From: Lachnospiraceae bacterium
Lineage (GTDB): Bacteria; Bacillota; Clostridia; Lachnospirales; Lachnospiraceae
DNA length: 40,875 nt
Assembly: GCA_024403355.1 (NCBI GenBank)
Contig: JAKSRW010000028.1
Span: forward strand, 1-40,875
Direction of reading: 5' to 3'
In this document: piece after piece, positions 1 to 7,644 of the stretch
How the letters are laid out: the number at the start of each line of letters is the position of its first letter
Position numbering within the stretch: position 1 is the first letter of the stretch
Translations under genes and position numbers: made by a program
Notes under the pieces: model-generated
Told to the model about the DNA's origin: nothing
Database searches by the model: none
What the model saw: the letters and a program-made list of their open reading frames with translations, nothing else

Positions 1-99
1 AAGGCAGAGGCAGCAAAGAAGGCTGAGGAGCAGAAGGCAGAGGCGGCAGAGAAGGCTGAGGAGCAGAAGGCAGAGGCGGCAAAGAAGGCTGAGGAGCAG
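1..99 (+). repeat. Tandem 33-bp repeat, three units, inside the first gene
   Basis: Bases 1-33, 34-66 and 67-99 are three near-identical 33-bp units, each coding for 11 residues of the KAEAAKKAEEQ type. A fourth, degenerate unit begins at 100. The array continues to the window edge, so the true copy number is unknown. Confidence 0.9.
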
Positions 100-480
100 A
101 AGAAAGAGGCAGAAGAAAAGGCTAACAATACAGGCCGTGCCGTAGCCTCAGAGAAGAAGTCTGCGGAAGCAGAGGATGATACGGATACAGACCCTATGAA
201 CAGCTTCTTCAAGCGTCCCGAGCACAAGGAAAACGCTTCGGGCAAGAAGCCTGAAATGAGCGGACTTTACACTTCTACCAACAGAAGCAATGTTTATGTT
301 CAGACTGTTGACCATCTTAATATAGTTGATGATGCGGATGAGGATGATGACGTTCTCAATGCACTTGACAGATACTTTGTAGGTAAAAAGCCTGAAGAGA
401 AGAAGGCTGCGGCAGAGAAGGAAAATTCCTCAAAGCAGCAGAATAATGATAAAAAGTCTAAGAAAAAGGGAAAGAAATAA
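1..480 (+). CDS. 3' end of a Lys/Ala/Glu-rich protein (5' end outside window)
   Basis: The reading frame is open from base 1 and stops at TAA 478-480; the first ATG, at 196, is internal because the frame upstream is continuous and of the same composition. The visible 159 residues start with three 11-residue repeats (KAEAAKKAEEQ type), as expected for a helical coiled or rod-like segment, followed by an acidic patch, a DPMNSFFKRPE segment, an acidic cluster (DDADEDDD) and a very basic C-terminus (KKSKKKGKK). No enzymatic motif is visible. In related bacteria the gene before prmC-prfA is often rpmE or a DUF1385 membrane protein, so this may be the charged cytoplasmic tail of such a protein; that is only a guess from position. 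It is 9 bases from prmC and probably co-transcribed. Confidence 0.75.
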   Translation, partial: KAEAAKKAEEQKAEAAEKAEEQKAEAAKKAEEQKKEAEEKANNTGRAVASEKKSAEAEDDTDTDPMNSFFKRPEHKENASGKKPEMSGLYTSTNRSNVYVQTVDHLNIVDDADEDDDVLNALDRYFVGKKPEEKKAAAEKENSSKQQNNDKKSKKKGKK

Positions 481-489
481 CTGTCGGAC

Positions 490-1428
490 ATGAGATATAT
501 TGATGTGAAGAAAACTGCAATCGAAAGGCTTGAGGCAGCCGGTGTTCCGGATGCCGATATTGATGTGCAGCTTATGCTTATTGCAGCTTCGGGACTTGAG
601 CGGAGCAGGCTTTTTGCAGCTATCTTTGATGAGATGCCGGAAGAGTCGGGGCATGCCTTTGAAGAGATGCTGGAACGAAGACTTAAGCGTGAACCGCTTC
701 AATATATTCTTGGCAGTCAGGAGTTTATGGGTCATGATTTTATTGTGAATTCAGACGTGCTTATTCCCAGACAGGATACTGAGCTGCTTACCGAGAAGGC
801 TATTGAGGCCGCGGGAAATGAGATTGTTAAAAAATCAAAGGCTCTTAGTTTGTCCGAAAAAAAGCTGGTTGAACTGAATATTCTTGACATTTGTACCGGC
901 AGCGGCTGCGTGGCTGTTTCGACGGCACTGGCTGTGGATGAAATCCTTAGTGAATATGCCGAATGCGGGCATGAAATTCCCGCAAGGGTCAGAGTTACGG
1001 CTTCAGATATTTCAGAGGGTGCAATCAGGGTTGCCGAAAAAAATCTTGAAATTAACAGACCAAGGCATGTAGAGGTTAAAATTCTTCAAAGTGATCTGTT
1101 TGAAAATATCAGCGGACATTTTGATATCATTACGGCAAATCCGCCTTATGTGAAGGCCGGCTCAATTCCGGTTCTTATGCCTGAGGTAAATGTTTACGAA
1201 CCCAAGCTTGCGCTTGACGGTGGAGCCGATGGACTTATTTTTTACAGACGAATTGTTAAAGAAGCACCCGAATACCTTTTGGAAAAGGGGTGGCTGATTA
1301 TGGAAATAGATGACGACCAGGGTGAGGCTGTTTCGGAGCTGATGAAGCAGGGCGGTTTTACGGAGGTTAAGGTTTACAATGACCTGACAGGGGCCTCGAG
1401 AGTTGTTGGAGGAAGATTAGATGTTTGA
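490..1428 (+). CDS. prmC: Peptide chain release factor N5-glutamine methyltransferase
   Basis: PrmC methylates the Gln of the GGQ motif of class I release factors using S-adenosylmethionine, which raises termination efficiency. The 312-residue product has the N-terminal helical substrate-binding domain, the PRQDTELL segment before the Rossmann fold (residues about 93-100), the SAM-binding glycine-rich motif LDICTGSGC and the diagnostic NPPY motif (about residues 217-220, in ITANPPYVK). A short charged insert (about residues 110-130) makes it slightly longer than the usual 280-290 residues. ATG at 490 is the first start after the upstream stop, with no strong Shine-Dalgarno sequence, so translation may depend on the upstream gene 9 bases away. 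It overlaps prfA, its substrate gene, by 8 bases. Confidence 0.95.
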   Translation: MRYIDVKKTAIERLEAAGVPDADIDVQLMLIAASGLERSRLFAAIFDEMPEESGHAFEEMLERRLKREPLQYILGSQEFMGHDFIVNSDVLIPRQDTELLTEKAIEAAGNEIVKKSKALSLSEKKLVELNILDICTGSGCVAVSTALAVDEILSEYAECGHEIPARVRVTASDISEGAIRVAEKNLEINRPRHVEVKILQSDLFENISGHFDIITANPPYVKAGSIPVLMPEVNVYEPKLALDGGADGLIFYRRIVKEAPEYLLEKGWLIMEIDDDQGEAVSELMKQGGFTEVKVYNDLTGASRVVGGRLDV

Positions 1429-2500
1429 TAAATTAGAGGACCTGGAGAGACGTTTTGAAGAGATTCAGAACGAGATTGCTGAGCCGGGTGTTACAAATGA
1501 CCAGTCCCGCTTCAGAAAGCTGATGCGTGAGCAGAGCGAGCTTGGAGCGCTGGTTGATAAATACAGAGAATATAAAAAAACAAAGCAGGTTATTGACGAA
1601 AGTCTTGAAATGCTTGATGTTGAAAATGATGAGGATATGCGCGAAATGCTTAAGGAAGAGCTTAACGAAGCAAAGCAGCGTATTCCCGAGATTGAAAATG
1701 AATTAAAGATACTTCTTTTACCCAAGGACCCCAATGATGAAAAAAACGTTGTTGTGGAAATCCGAGGCGGTGCGGGCGGAGACGAGGCTGCTCTTTTTGC
1801 TGCCGAGCTTTACAGAATGTACAGCAAATATGCGGATGCGCAGCGCTGGAAGATAGAGCTTGTATCCTTTAATGAAAGCGGTATCGGCGGCTTCAAGGAA
1901 GTCATTTTCATGGTTAACGGAAAGGGTGCTTACTCGAAGCTCAAGTACGAAAGCGGTGTTCACAGAGTCCAGAGAATTCCGGTTACGGAGTCGGGCGGAC
2001 GTATTCATACTTCAACTGCTACGGTTGCAATTATGCCCGAAGCGGAGGAGGTTGATGTTGAGCTTAATATGAATGACTGTAAGTTTGATGTATTCCGTGC
2101 TTCCGGTAACGGCGGACAGTGCGTTAATACGACAGATTCTGCGGTTCGTCTGACCCATATTCCCACAGGTATTGTTATTTCCTGTCAGGATGAGAAGTCA
2201 CAGCTTAAAAACCGCGATAAAGCGCTTCGTGTACTTCGTGCAAAGCTCTATGAGCTCGAGCTTGAAAAAGCGCATGATGCAGAGGCTGAGGCGAGACGCA
2301 GTCAGGTAGGAACAGGAGACCGTTCTGAAAAAATCAGAACCTATAATTTCCCTCAGAGCCGCTGCACCGACCACAGAATTAAGCTTACGTTATATACACT
2401 TGATGATGTTATGAATGGGGACCTTACGCAGCTTGTTGACAGCCTTACTGCCGCAGACCAGGCAGCAAAGCTTTTGAAAATGAGTGAAGCTGAGGCATAA
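1421..2500 (+). CDS. prfA: Peptide chain release factor 1 (RF1)
   Basis: RF1 recognises UAA and UAG in the ribosomal A site and triggers peptide release. The 359-residue protein has full family length. The stop-codon-reading tripeptide PVT is present ([14 protein letters not shown]), which marks RF1 rather than RF2. The catalytic GGQ loop reads [12 protein letters not shown]; the residue after Gln is Cys where many bacteria have His, which I believe also occurs in related Clostridia. The start overlaps the end of prmC by 8 bases and an AGGAAG sequence inside prmC serves as its ribosome site, indicating translational coupling. RF1 and its methylase are thus made together. Confidence 0.97.
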   Translation: MFDKLEDLERRFEEIQNEIAEPGVTNDQSRFRKLMREQSELGALVDKYREYKKTKQVIDESLEMLDVENDEDMREMLKEELNEAKQRIPEIENELKILLLPKDPNDEKNVVVEIRGGAGGDEAALFAAELYRMYSKYADAQRWKIELVSFNESGIGGFKEVIFMVNGKGAYSKLKYESGVHRVQRIPVTESGGRIHTSTATVAIMPEAEEVDVELNMNDCKFDVFRASGNGGQCVNTTDSAVRLTHIPTGIVISCQDEKSQLKNRDKALRVLRAKLYELELEKAHDAEAEARRSQVGTGDRSEKIRTYNFPQSRCTDHRIKLTLYTLDDVMNGDLTQLVDSLTAADQAAKLLKMSEAEA

Positions 2501-2525
2501 CATTAATCGGAGAATATAGGTATTG

Positions 2526-2550
2526 TACAGCTAATTACTATGCAGCTGTA
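2526..2550 (+). promoter_or_regulatory. Hairpin just upstream of the GH2 ribosome-binding site
   Basis: TACAGCT (2526-2532) and AGCTGTA (2544-2550) are perfect inverted arms with an 11-base loop. The 3' arm ends 2 bases before the AGGGGGGA Shine-Dalgarno sequence. There is no T-tract, so it is not a typical terminator; a processing, stability or translation-control role is possible. Confidence 0.5.
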
Positions 2551-2569
2551 TTAGGGGGGAAATTTGAAA

Positions 2570-5035
2570 ATGGAATATATTAATTTCGATAAGGCATGGG
2601 TATTCAGACGCTCATTTGTCGATTCTATCGGTATGATAGATTCAGATCCGGGCATAGAGGTAAATCTTCCGCATGACGGAATGATTTCTACCGCGGTAAA
2701 GCCGGACGCGGCCGCAAAGTATGATTCAGGATATTTTGAGGGCGGTCTTGGCAGCTATACCAGGAATATTTTTATTCCGGCTGAATGGCAGAATGAATGC
2801 ATTGGATTAAAATTTGACGGCGTTATGATGCATACCACTATCGATATAAACGGCAGTAAAGCAGGTGAGCATCATTACGGATACTCACCTTTTTATATTG
2901 ATATTTCGGATTATGTAACTTTTGGTGCCGAAAACAGAATTACAATAAATGTTAATACAGGAGTTCAGCCGAGTTCCAGATGGTACTCGGGCTCAGGACT
3001 TTTCAGAAGCGTTAATCTCTGCCACAGCCCTAAGCTGCATATTGAGCCTGACGGTATTTACATGTATACAAAGTCTGTAGAAGACAATATTGCTTTTCTG
3101 GAGGCTTTGGTGGATATTTCAAATGACACGGCTGAAAACAGGCTTACAGAGATTACTGCGGCTCTTTACAAAGAGGGCAGCGATAAGGTAGAAGCGGTAA
3201 CAAAAAGAGTGATTCAGGTAAATGCCAAAAGTAAAGAAACCGCAAGAATGAATATAAATCTTGCGAATCCTCTTTTATGGGATGCTGAGAACCCTAACCT
3301 TTACACGGTTAAGGTAACAGCGGTTGATATGGGTGTTTACCGTACCCATTTTATTAAAAATGAATGTCCGGTAAGCGACGCGGCTTCATGCCTGTTCGGT
3401 GTGAGAACAATTAGCGCGGATTCGGTTCACGGTCTTAGAATAAACGGCAGGGTTACCAAGCTTAAAGGCGGCTGCCTGCACCATGACAACGGTCTGCTCG
3501 GTGCGGTATCCTTGTATGAGAGCGAAGCCAGAAAAATCAAAAAGCTTAAGGAAAACGGCTTTAATGCAATAAGAACCGCTCATAATCCGCCCTCGGCTGC
3601 ACTGGTAGAGGCCTGTGACAGAATCGGTATGTATATCTTTGATGAGGCCTTCGATGCGTGGGGCATGGGTAAGAGACCCGGTGACTACAACATGTTTTTT
3701 GAAAGCTGCTGGGAGTCCGATTTGACCGCATTTATTAAGCGTGACAGGGTGCACCCTTCGGTAATAATCTGGTCGACCGGCAACGAGATTCCGGAGCGCG
3801 GCGGCTTGAATAACGGTTATACCAAAGCAACGAAGATTGCTGAAAAGATTAGGAGTCTTGATGCATCAAGACCTATCAGCAACGGAATCTGCTCGTTTTG
3901 GAGCGGACTTGATGATTATCTGGCAAGGGGACAGAACCAGAGCCAGAATGCAAAGGATGAGAACCTTAGCATCAGCTGGGAGAAGGGTACTGAGCCCTTT
4001 ACAAACGGACTTGATATTGTGGGTTATAATTACATGGAGGACCTCTATGAGCAGGACCATGAGCTTTATCCTGAAAGGGTTATCCTCGGTTCGGAAAATT
4101 TCCCCAAGGAAATCGGTTTCAGATGGCCTTTGGTTGAGTCACTTCCCTATGTAATCGGTGAGTTCACCTGGACCGCATGGGATTATATCGGAGAAGCAGG
4201 CATCGGAAAATCGATTTTTGCGGACGCAGATGACCCTGCAGCAAAGAAAAAGCCCTGGGAGATTATGCCTCCCGAAACCTCACCCTACCCCTGGAGAACA
4301 TCAAATGATGCGGATTTTGATATCACGGGACGTATGTTGGCGCAGGGCGCTTACAGAAGCGTTGTGTGGGGAAGCGAAAAGACACATATTTATGTTCAGC
4401 ATCCTAAAAACTACGGCAAGGTTGAAGTCATCAGTATGTGGGGCTTTATTGATGTAGAGAAATGCTGGAATTATGCGGATTATATTAATAAGCCGGTAGA
4501 TGTGGTGGTATTTTCAAATGCTGATGAGGTGGAGCTTCTGTTAGACGGAAAATCCATTGGCAGAAAGCCTGTCGATACGGATAGGCCGCTGCCAAAGTCG
4601 GTACATTTTGATACGATATATCGCCCCGGTAAGCTGGAGGCGGTAAGCTACCGTAAGGGTGCAGAGATAAGTCGTGACTGCATCGCAACCACGAAGGCGG
4701 CCGCTAAAATAGTTATGACTGCTGAACGAAGTGAAATTAAGGCGGACGGCCACGATCTTGCATATATTTCGATTGATGTTCTGGATGAGGACGGAAATTT
4801 GGTTCCGGATGCGGCAGTAGCGCTTAAGGCTGAATTTGACGGTGTGGGTTCTCTGGCAGCCTTTGGTACAGGCAATCCGATAACCGATGAACTATATTCA
4901 GATCCCAATACAGTAAGTTACAGGGGACATGCCAGCGCCATTATCCGAAGCGGATATGATAAGGGCAGGGCAATAGTTAAAATAAGTGCTGACGGTGAGA
5001 TTGAAGGCGGCTTATGTGAAATCAGTATTGTTTGA
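2570..5035 (+). CDS. Glycoside hydrolase family 2 protein, beta-galactosidase-like
   Basis: An 821-residue GH2 enzyme, expected to release beta-linked sugars (galactoside, glucuronide or mannoside; the specificity cannot be read here). Order: N-terminal sugar-binding jelly roll (about 1-190), Ig-like domain (190-290), TIM barrel (290-560), a DUF4982-like segment (SNADEVELLLDGKS) and a C-terminal Ig-like domain. The predicted acid/base is Glu406 in WSTGNEIPERGG and the nucleophile Glu531 in VIGEFTWTAWDY; the RTAHNPPS motif leads into the barrel. No signal peptide, so it should be cytoplasmic and act on imported oligosaccharides. I chose ATG 2570 rather than TTG 2564 because the AGGGGGGA site (2553-2560) is 9 bases from the ATG but only 3 from the TTG. 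No transporter gene lies nearby. Confidence 0.9.
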   Translation: MEYINFDKAWVFRRSFVDSIGMIDSDPGIEVNLPHDGMISTAVKPDAAAKYDSGYFEGGLGSYTRNIFIPAEWQNECIGLKFDGVMMHTTIDINGSKAGEHHYGYSPFYIDISDYVTFGAENRITINVNTGVQPSSRWYSGSGLFRSVNLCHSPKLHIEPDGIYMYTKSVEDNIAFLEALVDISNDTAENRLTEITAALYKEGSDKVEAVTKRVIQVNAKSKETARMNINLANPLLWDAENPNLYTVKVTAVDMGVYRTHFIKNECPVSDAASCLFGVRTISADSVHGLRINGRVTKLKGGCLHHDNGLLGAVSLYESEARKIKKLKENGFNAIRTAHNPPSAALVEACDRIGMYIFDEAFDAWGMGKRPGDYNMFFESCWESDLTAFIKRDRVHPSVIIWSTGNEIPERGGLNNGYTKATKIAEKIRSLDASRPISNGICSFWSGLDDYLARGQNQSQNAKDENLSISWEKGTEPFTNGLDIVGYNYMEDLYEQDHELYPERVILGSENFPKEIGFRWPLVESLPYVIGEFTWTAWDYIGEAGIGKSIFADADDPAAKKKPWEIMPPETSPYPWRTSNDADFDITGRMLAQGAYRSVVWGSEKTHIYVQHPKNYGKVEVISMWGFIDVEKCWNYADYINKPVDVVVFSNADEVELLLDGKSIGRKPVDTDRPLPKSVHFDTIYRPGKLEAVSYRKGAEISRDCIATTKAAAKIVMTAERSEIKADGHDLAYISIDVLDEDGNLVPDAAVALKAEFDGVGSLAAFGTGNPITDELYSDPNTVSYRGHASAIIRSGYDKGRAIVKISADGEIEGGLCEISIV

Positions 5036-5064
5036 CCGGATGAGAAGCGATGATTATTTGCCGG

Positions 5065-5093
5065 GCAACTCATTGCATTCGTTGCGTTAGGAG
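5065..5093 (+). promoter_or_regulatory. 29-bp leader element, copy 1 (carries the ribosome-binding site)
   Basis: This 29-base sequence matches 33190-33218 at 27 of 29 positions. Both copies end in TTAGGAG, a strong Shine-Dalgarno sequence, and both sit exactly 5 bases before an ATG, in front of unrelated genes. Arms GCAAC and GTTGC (5065-5069, 5081-5085) could form a 5-bp stem. Function unknown. Confidence 0.75.
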
Positions 5094-5098
5094 AGAAC

Positions 5099-5905
5099 AT
5101 GAAGGAAATGATTACGAGCAGTAAAAATGCTCAGTTAAAGAATATTTCGGCTCTGATAAAGGCAAAAAAGGAAAGGGATGCAAGCGGGCTCTTTGTAATT
5201 GAGGGGCTTCGTATCGTAAAGGATGCCATAAAATACGCACCCGATTATATTAATACGATATATATGAGTGAGGCCTTTGATTCTTCTTTGCTCGAGACAG
5301 ATATTACAAAATATAATTATGAGACCGTAAAGGCTTCGGTCTTTGATGATATCAGCGGAACGGTATCCTCTCAGGGAATTCTGGCTATAGTAAAAAAGCC
5401 CGAGTACACTCTTGATGAAATCCTGAAGGCTGCAAAGGAAGAAAAAAATCCGGCAGGCCCGGGAGATGGGAAAAAGTATCTTCTGCTTGAGGATATTCAG
5501 GATCCGGGAAATCTCGGAACCATGGTCAGGACAGCGGAGGCTGCCGGCATAAATGCCATTATCATGAGTGCCGCAACCGCGGATATTTTTAATCCGAAGG
5601 TAATCCGTTCGACTATGGGCTCATGCTTCAGAGTTCCTTTTGTCTATGCCGAGGATTTCCCCGCAGCGGTGGAGGAACTGAAGAAAAGCGGTGTAAGGGT
5701 ATATGCGGCATATCTTCATGGAGGAAATAACTATAAAAATGTCAGCTTTAATGCAGATGCTGCGGTTATGATCGGAAATGAAGGGAACGGACTTTCTGAT
5801 GCGGCGGTTTTGGCAGCGGACGAAAGAGTGTTTATTCCGATGTGCGGGCAGATTGAATCGCTGAATGCGGCGGTGGCAGGCGCTATCCTTATGTATGCAA
5901 TCTGA
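5099..5905 (+). CDS. SpoU/TrmH-family RNA 2'-O-ribose methyltransferase
   Basis: A 268-residue member of the SPOUT family that methylates a ribose 2'-OH in rRNA or tRNA with SAM. The N-terminal part (ITSSKNAQLK...GLFVIEGLRIVKDA) is the L30e-like RNA-binding domain, and the C-terminal half is the knotted catalytic domain, shown by the three family motifs: DPGNLGTMVRTAEAAG (motif 1, containing the conserved Asn and Arg), MIGNEGNGLS (motif 2) and ESLNAAVAGAILMY (motif 3). Overall it resembles the RlmB/TsnR-like clade, probably acting on 23S rRNA, but the target nucleotide cannot be assigned. Its start is preceded by a repeated 29-bp leader element with a strong ribosome site. It stands 63 bases after the GH2 gene. 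Confidence 0.92.
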   Translation: MKEMITSSKNAQLKNISALIKAKKERDASGLFVIEGLRIVKDAIKYAPDYINTIYMSEAFDSSLLETDITKYNYETVKASVFDDISGTVSSQGILAIVKKPEYTLDEILKAAKEEKNPAGPGDGKKYLLLEDIQDPGNLGTMVRTAEAAGINAIIMSAATADIFNPKVIRSTMGSCFRVPFVYAEDFPAAVEELKKSGVRVYAAYLHGGNNYKNVSFNADAAVMIGNEGNGLSDAAVLAADERVFIPMCGQIESLNAAVAGAILMYAI

Positions 5906-6008
5906 TCTGCTTTTATGATGGGCTTAATTTTTGTACGCAAATTTGTGCTTTAGGCCCAAAATCTGCGGCAGAGCCCGGAAGTATTGTGATTTTATAAAAG
6001 ATACAAGA

Positions 6009-6037
6009 TTGACACAGGCGATATATAAATGTATAAT
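6009..6037 (+). promoter_or_regulatory. Consensus sigma-A promoter for pgi
   Basis: TTGACA (6009-6014), a 17-base spacer and TATAAT (6032-6037) match the sigma-A consensus exactly. Transcription would begin near 6044, giving an mRNA leader of about 80 bases before pgi that contains a small hairpin and a short reading frame. A perfect promoter fits the strongly biased codon use of pgi. Confidence 0.9.
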
Positions 6038-6098
6038 GAGCATACATTTGTATTGAATTGTTAGATATTGCTTTATAAACAAAGATTCTAAGGAGGTA

Positions 6099-6115
6099 GC
6101 ATGTCAGGGACATGC
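6099..6115 (+). promoter_or_regulatory. Perfect hairpin over the leader-peptide start codon
   Basis: GCATGTC (6099-6105) and GACATGC (6109-6115) are perfect 7-bp arms with a 3-base loop. The stem begins 2 bases after the AGGAGG ribosome site (6091-6096) and covers the ATG at 6101, so it could gate translation of the leader frame and of pgi. Confidence 0.65.
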
Positions 6116-6127
6116 AGTGAATTATGA
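6101..6127 (+). CDS. Putative 8-residue leader peptide (MSGTCSEL) coupled to pgi
   Basis: The only strong ribosome site before pgi, AGGAGG at 6091-6096, is 27 bases from the pgi ATG but 4 bases from the ATG at 6101. That ATG opens an 8-codon frame ending in TGA at 6125-6127, which overlaps the pgi start as ATGA. This is the layout of a translationally coupled minicistron. It may instead be chance, with pgi read by ribosomes that bypass the hairpin. Too short for any family evidence. Confidence 0.45.
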   Translation: MSGTCSEL

Positions 6128-7470
6128 AGAATGTAGTTTTTAACAATGCTGCAGCAAGCGTATTCGTTAGCAAAAACGAGCTTGATAACATGAAGAGCAT
6201 TGCTCTTGCAGCTAAGCAGACACTCGTTGAGAAGAATGGTGCAGGAAATGATTTCCTTGGATGGATTGACCTTCCCGTAGACTATGATAAGGATGAGTTC
6301 GCAAGAATTCAGAAGGCAGCTGAGAAGATTAAGTCTGATTCAGAGGTACTTCTTGTAATCGGTATCGGAGGTTCTTACCTTGGTGCCCGTGCAGCCATTG
6401 AATTCCTTCGTCACAGCTTCTATAACACAGTTTCAAAGGAAATCCGTAAGACACCCGAGATTTATTTCGTAGGCAACAGCATCAGTACACAGTATATGGC
6501 TCAGCTTATGGATGTAATCGGTGACCGTGATTTCTCAATCAATATGATTAGTAAGTCAGGTACAACAACCGAGCCCGCAATCGCATTCCGTGTATTCAAG
6601 AAGAAGCTTATCGAGAAGTACGGACGCGAAGAGGCAAACAAGAGAATTTACGCAACAACAGATAAGGCTCGCGGAGCTCTTAAGAAGGTTGCTACAGAGG
6701 AAGGCTATGAGAGCTTTATCGTTCCTGATGATGTAGGCGGAAGATTTTCTGTTCTTACAGCCGTTGGTCTTCTTCCCATCGCAGTAAGCGGTGCTGATAT
6801 CACAAAGCTTATGGAGGGTGCTCAGGAGATGAGAAAAATCTGTCTCGAGGCAGATTATGAGCAGAACCCTGCATTACAGTATGCTGCTACACGTAACATC
6901 CTTCTTCGTAAGGGCAAGTCTATTGAGGTTCTTGCAAACTATGAGCCTCAGCTTCATTTTGTTGCAGAGTGGTGGAAGCAGCTCTACGGCGAGAGCGAGG
7001 GCAAGGACCAGAGAGGTATCTTCCCCGCAGCGGTAGACCTTACTACAGACCTTCACTCAATGGGTCAGTTCATCCAGGACGGTCAGAGAACCATGTTCGA
7101 GACAGTTATGGAGCTTGACGGTGCACCCATGGAGATTGTTCTTGAGGAGGAGGCAGTTGATCTTGACGGTCTTAACTACCTTGCAGGAAAATCAGTTGAT
7201 TTCGTTAATAAGAGCGCAATGAAGGGAACACAGCTTGCTCATACAGACGGCGGTGTACCTCAGCTTCTTGTAAATATTCCTGAGAGAAACGAGCATTCAC
7301 TCGGACAGCTTTTCTACTTCTTCGAGTTCGCATGCGGCGTGAGCGGATATATCCTTGGTGTAAATCCCTTCAATCAGCCCGGTGTTGAGAGCTACAAGAA
7401 GAACATGTTTGCTCTTCTCGGAAAGCCCGGCTACGAGGAGCTCGGACAGCAGCTTAAGGAAAGACTTTGA
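6124..7470 (+). CDS. pgi: Glucose-6-phosphate isomerase
   Basis: Interconverts glucose 6-phosphate and fructose 6-phosphate in glycolysis and gluconeogenesis, in the cytoplasm. The 448-residue protein is the short bacterial/Firmicutes type. Visible motifs: the sugar-phosphate SIS region [11 protein letters not shown], the [14 protein letters not shown] signature, [14 protein letters not shown], and the C-terminal [15 protein letters not shown], which carries the conserved lysine near the active site. The start at 6124 is the first ATG after an in-frame stop at 6118 and fits the family N-terminus. Expression should be high: perfect promoter upstream, strongly biased codons. The gene stands alone and runs into a hairpin at 7510-7536. 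Confidence 0.97.
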   Translation: MKNVVFNNAAASVFVSKNELDNMKSIALAAKQTLVEKNGAGNDFLGWIDLPVDYDKDEFARIQKAAEKIKSDSEVLLVIGIGGSYLGARAAIEFLRHSFYNTVSKEIRKTPEIYFVGNSISTQYMAQLMDVIGDRDFSINMISKSGTTTEPAIAFRVFKKKLIEKYGREEANKRIYATTDKARGALKKVATEEGYESFIVPDDVGGRFSVLTAVGLLPIAVSGADITKLMEGAQEMRKICLEADYEQNPALQYAATRNILLRKGKSIEVLANYEPQLHFVAEWWKQLYGESEGKDQRGIFPAAVDLTTDLHSMGQFIQDGQRTMFETVMELDGAPMEIVLEEEAVDLDGLNYLAGKSVDFVNKSAMKGTQLAHTDGGVPQLLVNIPERNEHSLGQLFYFFEFACGVSGYILGVNPFNQPGVESYKKNMFALLGKPGYEELGQQLKERL

Positions 7471-7500
7471 TGGTCTCTTGGGGACGGGGTCGATGGCTCA
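7466..7500 (+). repeat. Intergenic repeat, copy A
   Basis: Begins in the pgi stop codon (TTTGATGGTCTC...) and continues through GGGGACGGGGTCGATGGCTCA. The same sequence recurs at 7570-7609 and 10023-10060, always just outside a coding region. The core GTCTC-TTG-GGGAC can fold into a 5-bp stem with one G-U pair, as REP-type elements do. Confidence 0.85.
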
Positions 7501-7506
7501 TAATAT

Positions 7507-7549
7507 AATGAGGTGTTCGGATTAACCGAACACCTCATTTGTGTATCTT
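7507..7549 (+). repeat. Duplicated copy of the metH 3' end
   Basis: These 43 bases match 10141-10183 at 40 positions. At 10141-10183 the sequence is the last codons, stop and terminator of metH on the minus strand. The copy here even keeps an in-frame minus-strand tail (Tyr-Thr-Asn-Glu-Val-Phe-Gly-stop). It lies 2.6 kb from the original, on the other side of the kinase gene. Confidence 0.85.
7510..7540 (+). terminator. Hairpin downstream of pgi
   Basis: Perfect 11-bp arms GAGGTGTTCGG (7510-7520) and CCGAACACCTC (7526-7536) with a 5-base loop, followed only by ATTT. A strong stem with a poor T-tract; it probably ends or stabilises the pgi transcript. It lies in the duplicated metH tail. Confidence 0.6.
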
Positions 7550-7569
7550 CCGGGGGCTGACGGAGGTGC

Positions 7570-7609
7570 TTTGATGGTCTCTTGGGGACGGGGTCAAGGG
7601 CTCAAAATC
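7570..7609 (+). repeat. Intergenic repeat, copy B
   Basis: Second copy of the TTTGATGGTCTCTTGGGGAC repeat, differing from copy A after GGGGTC (AAGGGCTCAAAATC). It ends 35 bases before the kinase start codon. Confidence 0.85.
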
Positions 7610-7644
7610 TAACAGATAAAGGATAAATTGAGAGGTGATTCATT

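Noticed and set aside
430..735. Minus-strand frame across the prmC start
   Set aside because: It overlaps two supported plus-strand genes out of frame and has no recognisable motif or ribosome site.
2564..2569. TTG 2564 as start of the GH2 gene
   Set aside because: It is only 3 bases from the Shine-Dalgarno sequence, while ATG 2570 has normal spacing.
5906..5990. GGGCTTAA...TTAGGCCC stem after the RNA methyltransferase gene as a terminator
   Set aside because: The arms pair only with a G-U and a loop of about 20 bases, and no T-tract follows.
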